Assembly (NCBI GenBank): GCA_963840445.1 | Contig: CAWIZC010000011.1 | Location: 124,001 to 188,000 of the forward strand | Length of the DNA: 64,000 bases | DNA from: AWTP1-13 sp963840445 | GTDB taxonomy: Bacteria > Pseudomonadota > Alphaproteobacteria > Rhizobiales > Hyphomicrobiaceae | Reading direction: 5' to 3' | Part shown: positions 8,718 through 18,147 of the stretch, one piece after another | Layout: every line of letters begins with the position of its first letter | How positions within the stretch are numbered: position 1 is the stretch's first letter | Made by a program: the position numbers and the translations under genes | The notes under the pieces: model-generated | Seen by the model: the letters and a program-made list of their open reading frames with translations, nothing else | Told to the model about the DNA's origin: nothing | Databases searched by the model: none

Positions 8718-10298
8718 CTACTCGGCCTTCATGACCAGGCAGTCGACCTTCAGGCGTTTCAGCTCACCGCAGGCGGCCGCCGCCGACTGGGCATCAAAGC
8801 CGGCAAAGCGCGCACGGTGGAACACTTTGTCCCCCTGCTTGAACTGCACGGTGACAGGGGTCCGATTGCGCAGCGCCGCCGGCGCCCGCTCACGCACGGC
8901 CGTCAGCTGGCGCTCGGCTTCAGCGGCACTCTGGTAGGCACCGATCTGCACATGGAACCCACCCGGCGTGACCGCGGCAGCCTCCACCTGGGCCGACCAT
9001 CGGGGTTTGCTCTCTGCCTCGCTCGGCGCCAGCGTGGCGACGGCCGGACCGGGCCGTACGGCGCCGCCACCGAGCTTTGCAGCCTGGTCCTCCAGGGTCG
9101 AGGGCTGGGCGCCGCGCATGGTTGGGTCGGGGAGCACAGCTGACGGCGGACGCATCAGCGACCCGCCCGTTGTTGCGGTCACCCACTGCTGCGGGGCCGG
9201 CTGGGGCTTCTCCAGCACTGCCTCGATGCTGTCGGGCGCTTTCTGGGCGGGGCGCGGCGTCACCAGCACGGTGCGGACACGGGCGACCTCGATGGGCCGC
9301 GTGGAGGCCTGCGTCTGCTGCGGCACCTCGGCCTCTGCCGGCGCCATCGGCTTGGCGGGCGGGCGGATGACCCGCTCCGGGGTCGGAACCTCGGCCACCA
9401 CTTTGCGCTCGGGCCCTGCCTTGGCGCGGGCGGCCACCAGCGCGGACGCCGGCACGCGCGTCTTGACGGGCGATGCCTTGACCAGTCCGATGTTGAGGAA
9501 CGTGCGCATGGTGCGGTCACGCGTGGAAGCACTCTCGCCGCCGAACACCGCGCCGATGACATGCTTGTGCCCGCGCCGCACGGACGCCACGAGATTGAAG
9601 CCCGAGGCATGCGTGTAGCCGGTCTTCAGGCCTTCCGTGCCTTCATAGTTGGCAAGCAGGTTGTTGTGATTTTTGTACGTGTCGCCGTTGTATGTGAAAG
9701 TGCGGGTGGCAAACAGCGGGTAGTGCCTCGGGAAGTCGTCCTGCAGGCGCAGTGCCAGGGTCACCATATCGCGGGCGGTCGTCACCTGCTCATCGTCGGG
9801 AAGGCCCGACGCGTTCTTGAACACGGTGTCCTTCATGCCGAGTTGGGCCGCCTTCTGGGTCATCAGGCGGGCGAACTTGGCTTCCGTGCCGCCGATGTGC
9901 TCGGCAACCGCCACCGCTGCGTCGTTTGCGGACTTGGTTATCAGGGCCTTGACGGCGTCGAGCAGAGCGATCTCCGCGCCTTCATCAAGTTCGAGCTTGG
10001 TTGGGGCGGCGGCCGCGGCGGCGGCCGACACCTTGATCCTGCTGTCGTAGCTGAGGCGGCCCTGCTCGATCTGCTCGAAGACGAGGTAGAGCGTCATCAT
10101 CTTGGCGAGCGACGCCGGATGCCGCAGGGCGTCTGCCGCGTTCTGATAAAGGGTCTGCCCGGTGTTGGCGTCGACGATCAGGACGGCATGCTTGTCGGCC
10201 GCGCCCGCCTGCCCGGCAAGCGTCACAGCACCCAAAAGTGCCAGCGCCGCAACGCGAATGACGCGCGGCAGACGGTATCCCAGCTTATGAACGGCCAT
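8718..10298 (-). CDS. D-alanyl-D-alanine carboxypeptidase (PBP5/6 class) with SPOR domain
   Basis: Trims the terminal D-Ala from peptidoglycan pentapeptides in the periplasm. A signal peptide (RVIRVAALALLGAVTLAG, ending AGA) precedes the penicillin-binding domain. The active-site motifs are SLAK (SxxK), SAN (SxN) and KTG in EGLKTGYTHASGF. A long proline/alanine-rich linker (about residues 290-440) leads to a C-terminal SPOR domain (GGFHVQIGAYQSAAEAER to the end), which targets denuded septal glycan. The start MAVHKLGYRL is preferred over a codon six residues upstream. 526 residues. No obvious operon partners. Confidence 0.92.
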   Translation of the reverse strand: MAVHKLGYRLPRVIRVAALALLGAVTLAGQAGAADKHAVLIVDANTGQTLYQNAADALRHPASLAKMMTLYLVFEQIEQGRLSYDSRIKVSAAAAAAAPTKLELDEGAEIALLDAVKALITKSANDAAVAVAEHIGGTEAKFARLMTQKAAQLGMKDTVFKNASGLPDDEQVTTARDMVTLALRLQDDFPRHYPLFATRTFTYNGDTYKNHNNLLANYEGTEGLKTGYTHASGFNLVASVRRGHKHVIGAVFGGESASTRDRTMRTFLNIGLVKASPVKTRVPASALVAARAKAGPERKVVAEVPTPERVIRPPAKPMAPAEAEVPQQTQASTRPIEVARVRTVLVTPRPAQKAPDSIEAVLEKPQPAPQQWVTATTGGSLMRPPSAVLPDPTMRGAQPSTLEDQAAKLGGGAVRPGPAVATLAPSEAESKPRWSAQVEAAAVTPGGFHVQIGAYQSAAEAERQLTAVRERAPAALRNRTPVTVQFKQGDKVFHRARFAGFDAQSAAAACGELKRLKVDCLVMKAE

Positions 10299-10559
10299 TC
10301 CCTCTCCGTTCGACACCTGTGGGCCGGCTTCGACTGGCCGACCCTTCTTCCCCCGACGCCCAGGTGTTTGGCCTACGATTCGTGCAAACCGAAGGCGATC
10401 ACCATTTCTGGGATTCTATGAGGCAGGTCAACGCCTCGGCCGAGGGTCCCATTCGAGAATAAAGCTACCGCGAGGCGCGTATGCGGTGGGTTAAGCGGAC
10501 TGGTTAATAAATCGGCAGCTGCCTACCAACGTGTCGCATGTTGCGCTGCAGCATGAAAC

Positions 10560-10588
10560 TTGACAGTTTTTTGTGCGGTGCATATAGT
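10560..10588 (+). promoter_or_regulatory. Sigma70-type promoter of the phasin gene
   Basis: TTGACA (10560-10565), a 17-bp spacer and TATAGT (10583-10588). The expected start site is near 10595, giving a leader of about 63 nt before the phasin ATG. It is the cleanest housekeeping promoter in the window and fits a highly expressed granule protein. The 10317-10657 interval shows nothing else recognisable. Confidence 0.75.
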
Positions 10589-10657
10589 GACGGATACCGG
10601 ACACTTGGTTCAAGCGTCATACCCCAGAAACTCCCCCCGCAAACACAGGACACACCA

Positions 10658-10987
10658 ATGATGAAGAACTTCGAAGACATCCAGAAACTCAGCCAGAACA
10701 ACATGGACGCCGCCATGAAGGTGTTCGGCGAGTGGAACAAGGGCTGGCAGGCGATCGCCGCCGAGATCACCGACTACACCAAGAAGTCGTTCGAGGAAGG
10801 CACCGCCACCTTCGAGAAGCTCGCCTCCGCCAAGTCGGTCGAGCAGGCCATCGAGATCCAGACCGGTTTCGCCAAGCGCGCCTACGACGGCTACATGCAT
10901 CAGATGTCGAAGATCGGCGGCATGTATGCCGAGCTCGCCAAGGAAGCCTACAAGCCGGTCGAGAAGGCGCTTCAGAACGGACGCTGA
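10658..10987 (+). CDS. Phasin-family protein
   Basis: Small, alpha-helical, amphipathic protein that coats polyhydroxyalkanoate granules. It starts MMKNFEDIQKLSQNNMDAAM and continues through FGEWNKGWQAIAAEITDYTK and the phasin-type segment SVEQAIEIQTGFAKRAYDGY, ending EAYKPVEKAL. 109 residues, typical for the phasin_2 group. The start is the first of two tandem ATGs, after ACAGGACACACCA. It has its own strong promoter and a strong terminator and stands alone. No PHA synthase genes are in the window. Confidence 0.88.
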   Translation: MMKNFEDIQKLSQNNMDAAMKVFGEWNKGWQAIAAEITDYTKKSFEEGTATFEKLASAKSVEQAIEIQTGFAKRAYDGYMHQMSKIGGMYAELAKEAYKPVEKALQNGR

Positions 10988-11036
10988 TCGACTTCATAAT
11001 CGACCACTTGCGCGTCACGGCAGGCGCGCAACGAGG

Positions 11037-11076
11037 AAGGCCCGGGTGCAATCACACGCACCCCAGGGCCTTTTTT
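11037..11076 (+). terminator. Rho-independent terminator after the phasin gene
   Basis: AAGGCCC pairs with GGGCCTT and GGGTGC with GCACCC, with a CA bulge and an 8-nt loop, followed by a run of six to seven T. Located 50 bp after the phasin stop. Confidence 0.9.
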
Positions 11077-11299
11077 CGTCGCATTTCGCCCCCTTGATAT
11101 TCGCAGCGGAGGCGCAATATTCAGCGGGTGCGCATGCAAGCAGTGTGTGACGGGCTGCATGCCTGCCCAGCCCCTTGTGATATTTGCCGACCCTGCCTAG
11201 CTACCGTTAAAATGGCGAACGGTCAGCCATGCCGGCCGTTCAGAACACACATCGGCGCGAATCTTGCGAAACTCAGCGGACATGGACAGGGACATACGC

Positions 11300-11629
11300 A
11301 TGGCCGGCAAGAACGGCTCGCGAGACGAAGGGGAAGGCAAGACCGGCCTCATCACCAAGACGCGGCCGAAAACCAAGAAGCCCAGCTTGTATAAGGTACT
11401 GCTGCTGAATGATGATTACACGCCGATGGAGTTCGTGGTGCACGTGCTGGAGCGCTTCTTCAACAAGGGGCGCGAGGAAGCAACCCGCATCATGCTGCAT
11501 GTGCACCATAAAGGAGTCGGCATTTGTGGCGTGTATACTTACGAAGTCGCCGAGACGAAAGTTGCCCAGGTGATGGATTTCGCCCGCCAGAACCAGCATC
11601 CGTTGCAATGCACCATGGAAAAGGAGTGA
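11300..11629 (+). CDS. clpS: ATP-dependent Clp protease adaptor ClpS
   Basis: Adaptor that hands N-degron substrates to ClpAP. The core motif is SLYKVLLLNDDYTPMEFVV, followed by RFFNKGREEATRIM and HHKGVGICGVYTYEVAETK. The Asn-Asp pair and the hydrophobic pocket residues that bind N-terminal bulky residues are present. I start at the ATG of MAGKNGSRDEG because AGGGA sits 7 bases before it; ATG at 11282 is an alternative. 109 residues. clpA follows after 9 bp, a standard clpS-clpA operon. Confidence 0.95.
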   Translation: MAGKNGSRDEGEGKTGLITKTRPKTKKPSLYKVLLLNDDYTPMEFVVHVLERFFNKGREEATRIMLHVHHKGVGICGVYTYEVAETKVAQVMDFARQNQHPLQCTMEKE

Positions 11630-11638
11630 CGGTCCCCC

Positions 11639-14108
11639 GTGCCCGCATTCTCGCAAAGTCTTGAAACCGCCCTGCATCGCGCCCTCGAGTACGCCAACGA
11701 GCGCCACCACGAGTACGCCACGCTCGAGCATCTCCTGCTGTCGCTCCTGGACGACCGCGACGCCGCGGCCGTCATGCGCGCCTGCTCCGTCGATCTCGAC
11801 GGCCTGCGGGCCCGCATCGTCGAATACATCGACAACGAGCTGACCTCGCTGTTCCTGAAGGGCTCCACCGAGGCCCAGCCCACCACCGGCTTCCAGCGCG
11901 TCATCCACCGCGCGGTCGTGCACGTGCAGTCCTCCGGACGCGAGGAAGTGACAGGCGCCAACGTGCTGGTCGCCATCTTCGCCGAGCGCGAGAGTCACGC
12001 CGCCTTCTTCCTGCAAGAGCAGGAGATGACGCGCTTCGACGCCGTGCAGTACATCAGCCACGGCATCGCCAAGCGGCCGGGCATGACCGATCCGAAGTCC
12101 GTGCGCGGCGTCGACGAGGATGCCGGCGCGTCGGAGACGCGCGAGGAGAAAAAGCAGCCGCAGGATGCCCTCAACACCTACTGCGTCAACCTGAACAAGA
12201 AGGCCAAGGGCGGACGCATCGACCCGCTGATCGGGCGCGAGCAGGAGGTGCTGCGCACCATCCAGGTGCTGTGCCGCCGGCAGAAGAACAACCCGCTGTT
12301 CGTGGGCGACCCCGGCGTCGGCAAGACTGCCATCGCCGAAGGTCTGGCGCGCAAGATCGTGCAGGGTGATGTACCGGAGGTGCTGAAGGACTCGACCATC
12401 TTCGCTCTCGACATGGGCGCGCTGCTGGCCGGCACCCGCTATCGCGGCGACTTCGAGGAACGCCTCAAGGCGGTGATGAAGGAAGTCGAGAACTATCCGG
12501 GCGCCATCCTGTTCATCGATGAGATCCACACCGTGATCGGCGCAGGAGCCACCTCCGGCGGCGCCATGGATGCGTCCAATCTGCTCAAGCCGGCGCTGCA
12601 GTCGGGCACCGTGCGCTGCATCGGCTCGACCACCTACAAGGAGTATCGCCAGCACTTCGAGAAGGACCGCGCGCTGGTGCGGCGCTTCCAGAAGATCGAC
12701 ATCAAGGAACCGACGATCGAGGATTCCATCGAGATCCTCAGGGGCCTGAAGCCGGTGTTCGAGGAGTACCACAAGCTCAAATATACGGGCGAAGCCATCA
12801 AGGCGGCCGTCGAGCTGTCGGCCAAGTACATCCACGACCGCAAGCTGCCCGACAAGGCCATCGACGTGATCGACGAGACGGGCGCCTCGCAGATGCTGGT
12901 GCCGGAGAACAAGCGCAAGAAGAAGATCGGCATCAGGGAGGTCGAGGCGACTGTCGCCACCATGGCCCGCATCCCGCCCAAGACCATCACCAAGTCGGAC
13001 GCCGAGGTGCTGGCCGCTATCGACAAGGATCTGAAGCGGCTGGTGTTCGGTCAGGACAAGGCGATCGAGGCGCTGGCCAGCACCATCAAGCTGTCGCGCG
13101 CCGGCCTGCGCGAGCCGGAGAAGCCGATCGGCTGCTATCTGTTCTCGGGGCCGACCGGTGTCGGCAAGACCGAGGTCGCCAAGCAGCTGGCCGCGCTGAT
13201 GGGCGTCGAGCTGCTGCGCTTCGACATGTCCGAGTACATGGAGAAGCACACGGTTTCGCGTCTGATCGGCGCCCCGCCCGGCTACGTCGGCTTCGACCAG
13301 GGCGGGTTGCTGACCGACGGCGTCGACCAGCACCCGCATTCGGTGCTGCTGCTCGACGAGATCGAAAAGGCGCATCCGGACCTGTTCAATATCCTCCTGC
13401 AGGTGATGGATCACGGCAAGCTGACCGACCACAACGGCAAGTCGGTCAACTTCCGCAACGTCATCCTGATCATGACCACCAACGCCGGCGCGTCCGACAT
13501 GGCGCGGCCGCCGATGGGCTTCAATCGCACCAAGCGCGAGGGCGACGACATGGAGGCGGTGAACCGTATGTTCACGCCCGAGTTCCGCAACCGTCTGGAC
13601 GCGGTGATCCCCTTCTCCGGCCTGCCGCCGGAGGTGATCATGAAGGTGGTCGAGAAGTTCGTCTTCCAGCTCGAGGCGCAGCTGGCCGACCGTGGCGTCA
13701 CCATCGAGCTGACCGACGAGGCCACCAAGTGGCTGGCCGAGACCGGCTACGACGAAAAGTTCGGCGCCCGGCCGCTCGCCCGCGTCATCCAGGAGCACAT
13801 CAAGAAGCCGCTGGCCGACGAACTGCTGTTCGGCAAGCTGCTGCATGGCGGCACGGTGCGCGTACTGGTGACCGGCGAGGGCCAGGAGAAGAAGCTCAGC
13901 CTTCGAGTACATCCCCGCCGACCCCGCGCTCAGGGCCAAGAAGGCCAAGAGTGAGGAGGACGACGACGGCGAGGATGAGGACGGCGAGGGCGCGGCGCTG
14001 GTCGAAGCATCCCCGCGCAAGGCCCTGCCAGGCCCGAAGGACAAGAAGGACCGCCCGAAATCGAGCGGCGGTACCGTGCCGATCGTCCCGCGCCGCAAGG
14101 ACGACTGA
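11639..14108 (+). CDS. clpA: ATP-dependent Clp protease ATP-binding subunit ClpA, frameshift near the C-terminus
   Basis: AAA+ unfoldase that feeds ClpP. A GTG start leads into the Clp-N repeats (residues 1-140). The first ATPase module has Walker A GDPGVGKTAIAEG and Walker B ILFIDEIHTVIGAG. The second has GPTGVGKTEVAKQ, VLLLDEIEKAHPD and the sensor region TNAGASDM. A ClpP-binding-loop region and an ARPLARVIQEHIKKPLADELL tail follow. An extra C near 13900 shifts the frame just after EKKLS. The native continuation is FEYIPADPALRAKKAKSEED and then an acidic, lysine-rich tail ending VPRRKDD at 14108. Only the last 70 or so residues are affected. Confidence 0.93.
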
Positions 14109-14116
14109 GGCGGTGT

Positions 14117-14150
14117 GCGTTGGGTTGCGGCAGCGACCGTAACCCAACGC
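14117..14150. repeat. Palindromic intergenic hairpin (REP-like or terminator)
   Basis: A perfect 10-bp stem, GCGTTGGGTT with AACCCAACGC, around a 14-nt loop, 8 bp after the clpA stop. It can act as a bidirectional terminator stem between the converging clpA and ispG genes. The rest of 14151-14451 shows no gene I can support. Confidence 0.6.
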
Positions 14151-14451
14151 CAGCAAACCAAGCCCGCTCCGCTTTGGCTTGCAGCGAATACCTCGGCTAC
14201 CGCCCTGCTGCAGCACCCCGGGCATGACGCAGTGCGTCTAACGCACGCGTTGCCTTCAGGCCATCCCCGAATATTCCCTCCGGCCGGCATGACCGAGTAT
14301 GCGGCGGCAGCCGCCACATCCCGCGTCGATCGACCGAGCCGTCGGGCAAGGTCTGCTTGCCGCAGTCGACGCTCCGAACTCACCGCAATCTATGTGCGCG
14401 GTATTGCGTGGAGCATTCCCGGAGCTGACATAGGCGTTCGGCAGAGTTCGG

Positions 14452-15701
14452 CTACGCCTTGGCCTTCGCCGCAACCTCGGCTGAGCCATACCGTCGGGCC
14501 ACATAGCTCTCGACGATGTCCTTGAACTCGGCGGCGATGTTGGCCCCGCGCAGGGTCATGGCCTTCTTGCCGTCGATGAACACCGGCGCGGACGGCGCCT
14601 CGCCGGTGCCGGGCAGCGAGATGCCGATGTCGGCATGCTTGGATTCGCCCGGCCCGTTGACGATGCAGCCCATCACCGCGAGGTTGAGGCGTCTCCACAC
14701 CGGGATAGCTCTTGCGCCACTCCGGCATGCGCTGTGCGCACATAGCCCTGGATCTCGCCGGCCAGCTCCTGGAATACGGTCGAGGTGGTGCGCCCGCAGC
14801 CGGGGCAGGCGGCCACGATCGGCACGAACGAGCGAAAGCCCATGGTCTGCAGGATCTCCTGCGCCACGCGCACCTCCTGCGTGCGGTCGCCGCCGGGCTC
14901 AGGCGTGAGCGAGACGCGGATGGTGTCGCCGATACCCTGCTGCAGCAGCAGCCCCATCGCCGCCGACGAGGCGACGATGCCCTTCGAGCCCATGCCGGCT
15001 TCCGTCAAACCGAGATGCAGGGCGTAGCGGCAGCGCGCCGCCAGCATGGTGTAGACGCTGACCAGGTCCTGCACGGCGCTGACCTTGGCCGAGATGATGA
15101 TGCGCTCGGGGCCCAGGCCCAGCTGCTCGGCGCGCTCGGCCGACAGCAGACCCGACTGGACGATCGCCTCGTGCATGATGGCGCGGGCATCCTTGGGCTC
15201 CGGCGAAGTCGCGTTCTCGTCCATCAGCCGGGTCAGCAGCTCCTGGTCGAGGCTGCCCCAGTTGACGCCGATGCGCACCGGCTTGCCGTAGCGCATGGCG
15301 AGTTCGACGATCTCGGAGAACTGCCGGTCGCGCTTGGCCTTGAAGCCGACATTGCCGGGATTGATGCGATATTTGTCGAGCGCCTCGGCGCAGGCCGGGT
15401 TCTCGGCTAACAGCGTGTGGCCGTTGTAGTGGAAGTCGCCCACCAGCGGCACCGTAACGCCCATCTGCAAGAGGCGCTCGCGGATGCGCGGCACGGCCTT
15501 GGCGGCCTCGTCGCGGTCGACCGTGATGCGCACGATCTCGGAGCCGGCGCGGGCAAGATCGGCGGTCTGCTGCGCGGTTCCCTCGACGTCGGCCGTGTCG
15601 GTGTTGGTCATCGACTGCACGACGATCGGGGCGCTGCCGCCGACGATCACGCCGCCCACATCGACGGGAATGGATGCTCTGCGCTGTGCCGGCTGGGTCA
15701 T
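14452..15701 (-). CDS. ispG: 4-hydroxy-3-methylbut-2-en-1-yl diphosphate synthase, two frameshifts
   Basis: Fe-S enzyme of the non-mevalonate isoprenoid pathway, converting MEcPP to HMBPP. The TIM barrel starts SIPVDVGGVIVGG and has VQSMTNTDTADVEGTAQQ, RINPGNVGFKAKRDRQF and GVNWGSLDQELL. The cluster cysteines are in CPGCGRTTSTVFQELAG and in MGCIVNGPGESKHADIG. Between them the frame breaks twice, near 14742 and 14693. The linking piece in a third frame reads AQRMPEWRKSYPGVET. Joined, the protein has normal length and all three cysteines. The gene is essential in bacteria that use this pathway, so sequence error is the likely cause. Start taken at MTQPAQRRAS. Confidence 0.92.
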
Positions 15702-15759
15702 GGCTCGATCGCTGCCGTTGACGACGTCGTATCCTACCACGGCGCCATGTCACAATCCG

Positions 15760-16557
15760 CTAGCTACGTTGGCGCAGGATGGTGGGGATGATGGACACCA
15801 CGAAAAACAGCGCCAGCACCAGCACGATGGACGGGCCGCCCGGCGTATCGAAGGTGACCGACGCGAACAGCCCGAGCACCACCGACAGCATGCCGAAGAT
15901 GCCGGCGAACAATGCCATCTGCTCGGGCGTCTCGGATAAGGGCCGCGCGGCGGCCGCCGGCATGATCAGGAAGGCGATGGTCAGCAGGGCGCCGACGATT
16001 TTGATGGCGATGGCCACCACCAGCGCCAGCGCCAGCACGAACACCAGCTTCAGCTTCTCGATGGGCAGGCCCTCTGCGGCCGCCAGGTCCTCGTGGACGC
16101 TGAGCGACAGCAGCGGACGCCACACGAAGGTCAGCGCCACCAGCGCCGCCGCACCGCCGAACACGATCCAGCGCAGATCGCCGACGGTGATTGCAAATAT
16201 GTCACCGAACAGAAACGCCATCAGGTCGATCTGCTGACCGCGCACCAGCGACGCCGCGATCACTCCAATCGCCAGCGACGCATGCGCGAGCAGGCCCAGC
16301 AGCGAATCGAACGGCACCACATGCTGCCGCCCGAGCACCACCAGCAGCAGCGAGATCACCAGCGTGACGATCAGCACGCTGGCCGTCAGATTGAACGAGA
16401 ACGCCAGGCCAAGGGCGACGCCGATCAGGCCGGCCTGTGCCACCGTCTCGCCGTAGTAGGCCATGCGGCGCCAGACCACGAAGCAGCCGAGCGGAGCAGC
16501 CACGATCGCCAGCCCAAGGCCAGCCAAAAGCGCGCGCAGCAAAAAGGGATCCGGCAC
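15760..16557 (-). CDS. znuB: Zinc ABC transporter permease ZnuB
   Basis: Inner-membrane permease of the zinc importer (ABC-3 family), with about eight hydrophobic helices from LLRALLAGLGLAIVAAPLG to the end. Family motifs include RRMAYYGETVAQAGLIGVAL and LVVAIAIKIVGALLTIAF followed by PAAAARPLSETPEQM. I use the GTG giving VPDPFLLRALL. Upstream codons in the same frame overlap znuC and read as a shadow. The spacing to znuC is 13 bp, so the two are cotranscribed after zur. 265 residues. Confidence 0.93.
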   Translation of the reverse strand: MPDPFLLRALLAGLGLAIVAAPLGCFVVWRRMAYYGETVAQAGLIGVALGLAFSFNLTASVLIVTLVISLLLVVLGRQHVVPFDSLLGLLAHASLAIGVIAASLVRGQQIDLMAFLFGDIFAITVGDLRWIVFGGAAALVALTFVWRPLLSLSVHEDLAAAEGLPIEKLKLVFVLALALVVAIAIKIVGALLTIAFLIMPAAAARPLSETPEQMALFAGIFGMLSVVLGLFASVTFDTPGGPSIVLVLALFFVVSIIPTILRQRS

Positions 16558-16570
16558 ATTGGCCTCCGGG

Positions 16571-17458
16571 TCAAGTCTCGCTGCCTGAACGCGCGCCTGG
16601 GCGTGCCGGCAGCGGCTCGCCCGCCAGGTCGTGCCGGTGATCGTGACGGTGGTGGTAGAGGCCGAAGGCGCGCGCCGCCTGCGGTCCGAACAGCCGCGCG
16701 TATTCGGGATGCTGGGCGACCGACTGCGGCACACCCGAGCAGCATACATGCCGGTTGAGGCAGAGGACGCGGTCGCTCTGCGCCATCACCACGTGCAGGT
16801 CGTGCGACACCAGCAGCACGCCGCAGCCGGTCTCCGTGCGCAGCCGCCCGATCAGCGTGTAGAGTTCGGCCTCGCCTGCGAAATCGACACCGCGCACCGG
16901 CTCATCCAGCACCAGCAGCGCCGGCGAGCGGATCAAGGCCCGCGCCAGCACCACCCGTTGCAACTCGCCGCCGGACAGCTCGGAGAGTTGCCGATCCAGC
17001 AGCGCCTCGGCGCCCACCTGCCGCAGCACGCGCTCGAGATCCTCAAGACTTGCGCGCCGCCCCAGCTTGACGAAGCGCTCCACGGTCAGCGGAATCGCAC
17101 GATCGACCTCGAAGCGCTGCGGCGCATAGCCGATCACCAGGCCCGGCTGGCGCACGATGCTGCCCCCATCGGGCCGCTCGATTCCGAGCAGCGTCCGCAC
17201 CAGCGTCGTCTTGCCGGCGCCGTTGGGGCCGATCACGGTGACGATCTCGCCGGGCCGGATGTCGATGTCGACGCGCTGCAGGATGGCCCGACCCGACCTC
17301 GTCACCTCCAGCCCGCGCGCGCTGATGAGTGCCGCCGGCTCGTGCGCGACGGCTGCGTGGTTGTGCGGGCCATGATGGTGGTGGTCATGCTCATGGCCAT
17401 GATCGTGGCCGGACTGCTCGGGCCGATGGCTGCGCTCCTCGAAGGCCAAGGTCGGCAT
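16571..17458 (-). CDS. znuC: Zinc ABC transporter ATP-binding protein ZnuC with His-rich N-terminus
   Basis: ATPase of the zinc importer. Walker A is GPNGAGKTTLVRTLLG, the signature is LSGGELQRVVLARAL, Walker B is ALLVLDEPVRGVD, and the switch His is in LLVSHDLHVV. The N-terminus carries a histidine/aspartate-rich stretch (HDHGHEHDHHHHGPHNH, residues 18-34). A second His cluster (YHHRHDHRHD) lies near the C-terminus. Both probably bind zinc. The start MPTLAFEERS leaves 32 bp to the zur stop. The order on the minus strand is zur, znuC, znuB. No znuA receptor gene is in the window. Confidence 0.93.
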   Translation of the reverse strand: MPTLAFEERSHRPEQSGHDHGHEHDHHHHGPHNHAAVAHEPAALISARGLEVTRSGRAILQRVDIDIRPGEIVTVIGPNGAGKTTLVRTLLGIERPDGGSIVRQPGLVIGYAPQRFEVDRAIPLTVERFVKLGRRASLEDLERVLRQVGAEALLDRQLSELSGGELQRVVLARALIRSPALLVLDEPVRGVDFAGEAELYTLIGRLRTETGCGVLLVSHDLHVVMAQSDRVLCLNRHVCCSGVPQSVAQHPEYARLFGPQAARAFGLYHHRHDHRHDLAGEPLPARPGARSGSET

Positions 17459-17490
17459 GCCGGCCTCGCCCTGCACGTCGCGTCCTTCGA

Positions 17491-17991
17491 TCAAGCTGCA
17501 GCCTCCGCGCAGTTCGCGCACACGCCCCACACTTCCACCACCGCGCTCTTGGGCGTGAACCCGGCCGACGCGGCGGCCTTGTCGATAGCGGCCAACGCCT
17601 TGGTGCCATCTACCTCGGCGATGCGCCCGCAGGTATCGCAGCTCAACACCAGATGTCGCGTGCGCACATCATGGCCGGCGTGACAGGCAAAGAACGCGTT
17701 GCGGCTCTCGAAGCGATGCACGATGCCGGCAGCCAGCAGCGCGTCGATGGCCCGGTATACGGAGATCGGCGCAAGCCGCTCGCCGCGCTCGGCGAGCTTG
17801 TCCAGAACCTGGTAAGCTCCGATCGCCCGATGCGAGGAGGCGATTTCCCCGAACACCGCCCGCCGCAGCGGCGTCAGCTTCAAACCTTTGTCATCGAACG
17901 CCTTGCGCGCCCGCAGCATGGCCTCCTCGAGGCAGCGATCGTGGTCGTGCTCGGGCGCCGGGAAGGCGTCGGGGGGGTGGGTTTGTGTCAT
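17491..17991 (-). CDS. zur: Fur-family zinc uptake regulator Zur
   Basis: Zinc-sensing repressor of zinc import genes. The Fur-type winged helix reads LTPLRRAVFGEIASSHRAIG, AYQVLDKLAERG and APISVYRAIDALLAAGIVHR. The dimerisation/metal region has CHAGH and HLVLSCDTCGRIAEVD, and a second Cys pair occurs at WGVCANC, giving the structural zinc site. The neighbouring znuCB genes identify it as Zur rather than Fur. Start MTQTHPPDAF gives 166 residues. The operon is probably autoregulated, but I could not identify a convincing Zur box between it and the divergent thiolase. Confidence 0.92.
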   Translation of the reverse strand: MTQTHPPDAFPAPEHDHDRCLEEAMLRARKAFDDKGLKLTPLRRAVFGEIASSHRAIGAYQVLDKLAERGERLAPISVYRAIDALLAAGIVHRFESRNAFFACHAGHDVRTRHLVLSCDTCGRIAEVDGTKALAAIDKAAASAGFTPKSAVVEVWGVCANCAEAAA

Positions 17992-18147
17992 TTTCGCACT
18001 TATAGCACCGGCTGGCCGGCACGCCAGGCGCCACGGTCGGCAGCCGGATTTCGCCATGATCCTGTGGTGTCAGAGATATGGGTCCTTTCTGGCGCAGCAG
18101 GCGGAACTGCGACCATTCGAGCCAACCCGCCGCGGATGCATGCGGAT

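Noticed and set aside
11273..14383. 1036-residue open frame on the minus strand opposite clpA
   Set aside because: It is the GC-driven shadow of clpS-clpA, with no domain and low-complexity Leu/His/Arg composition.
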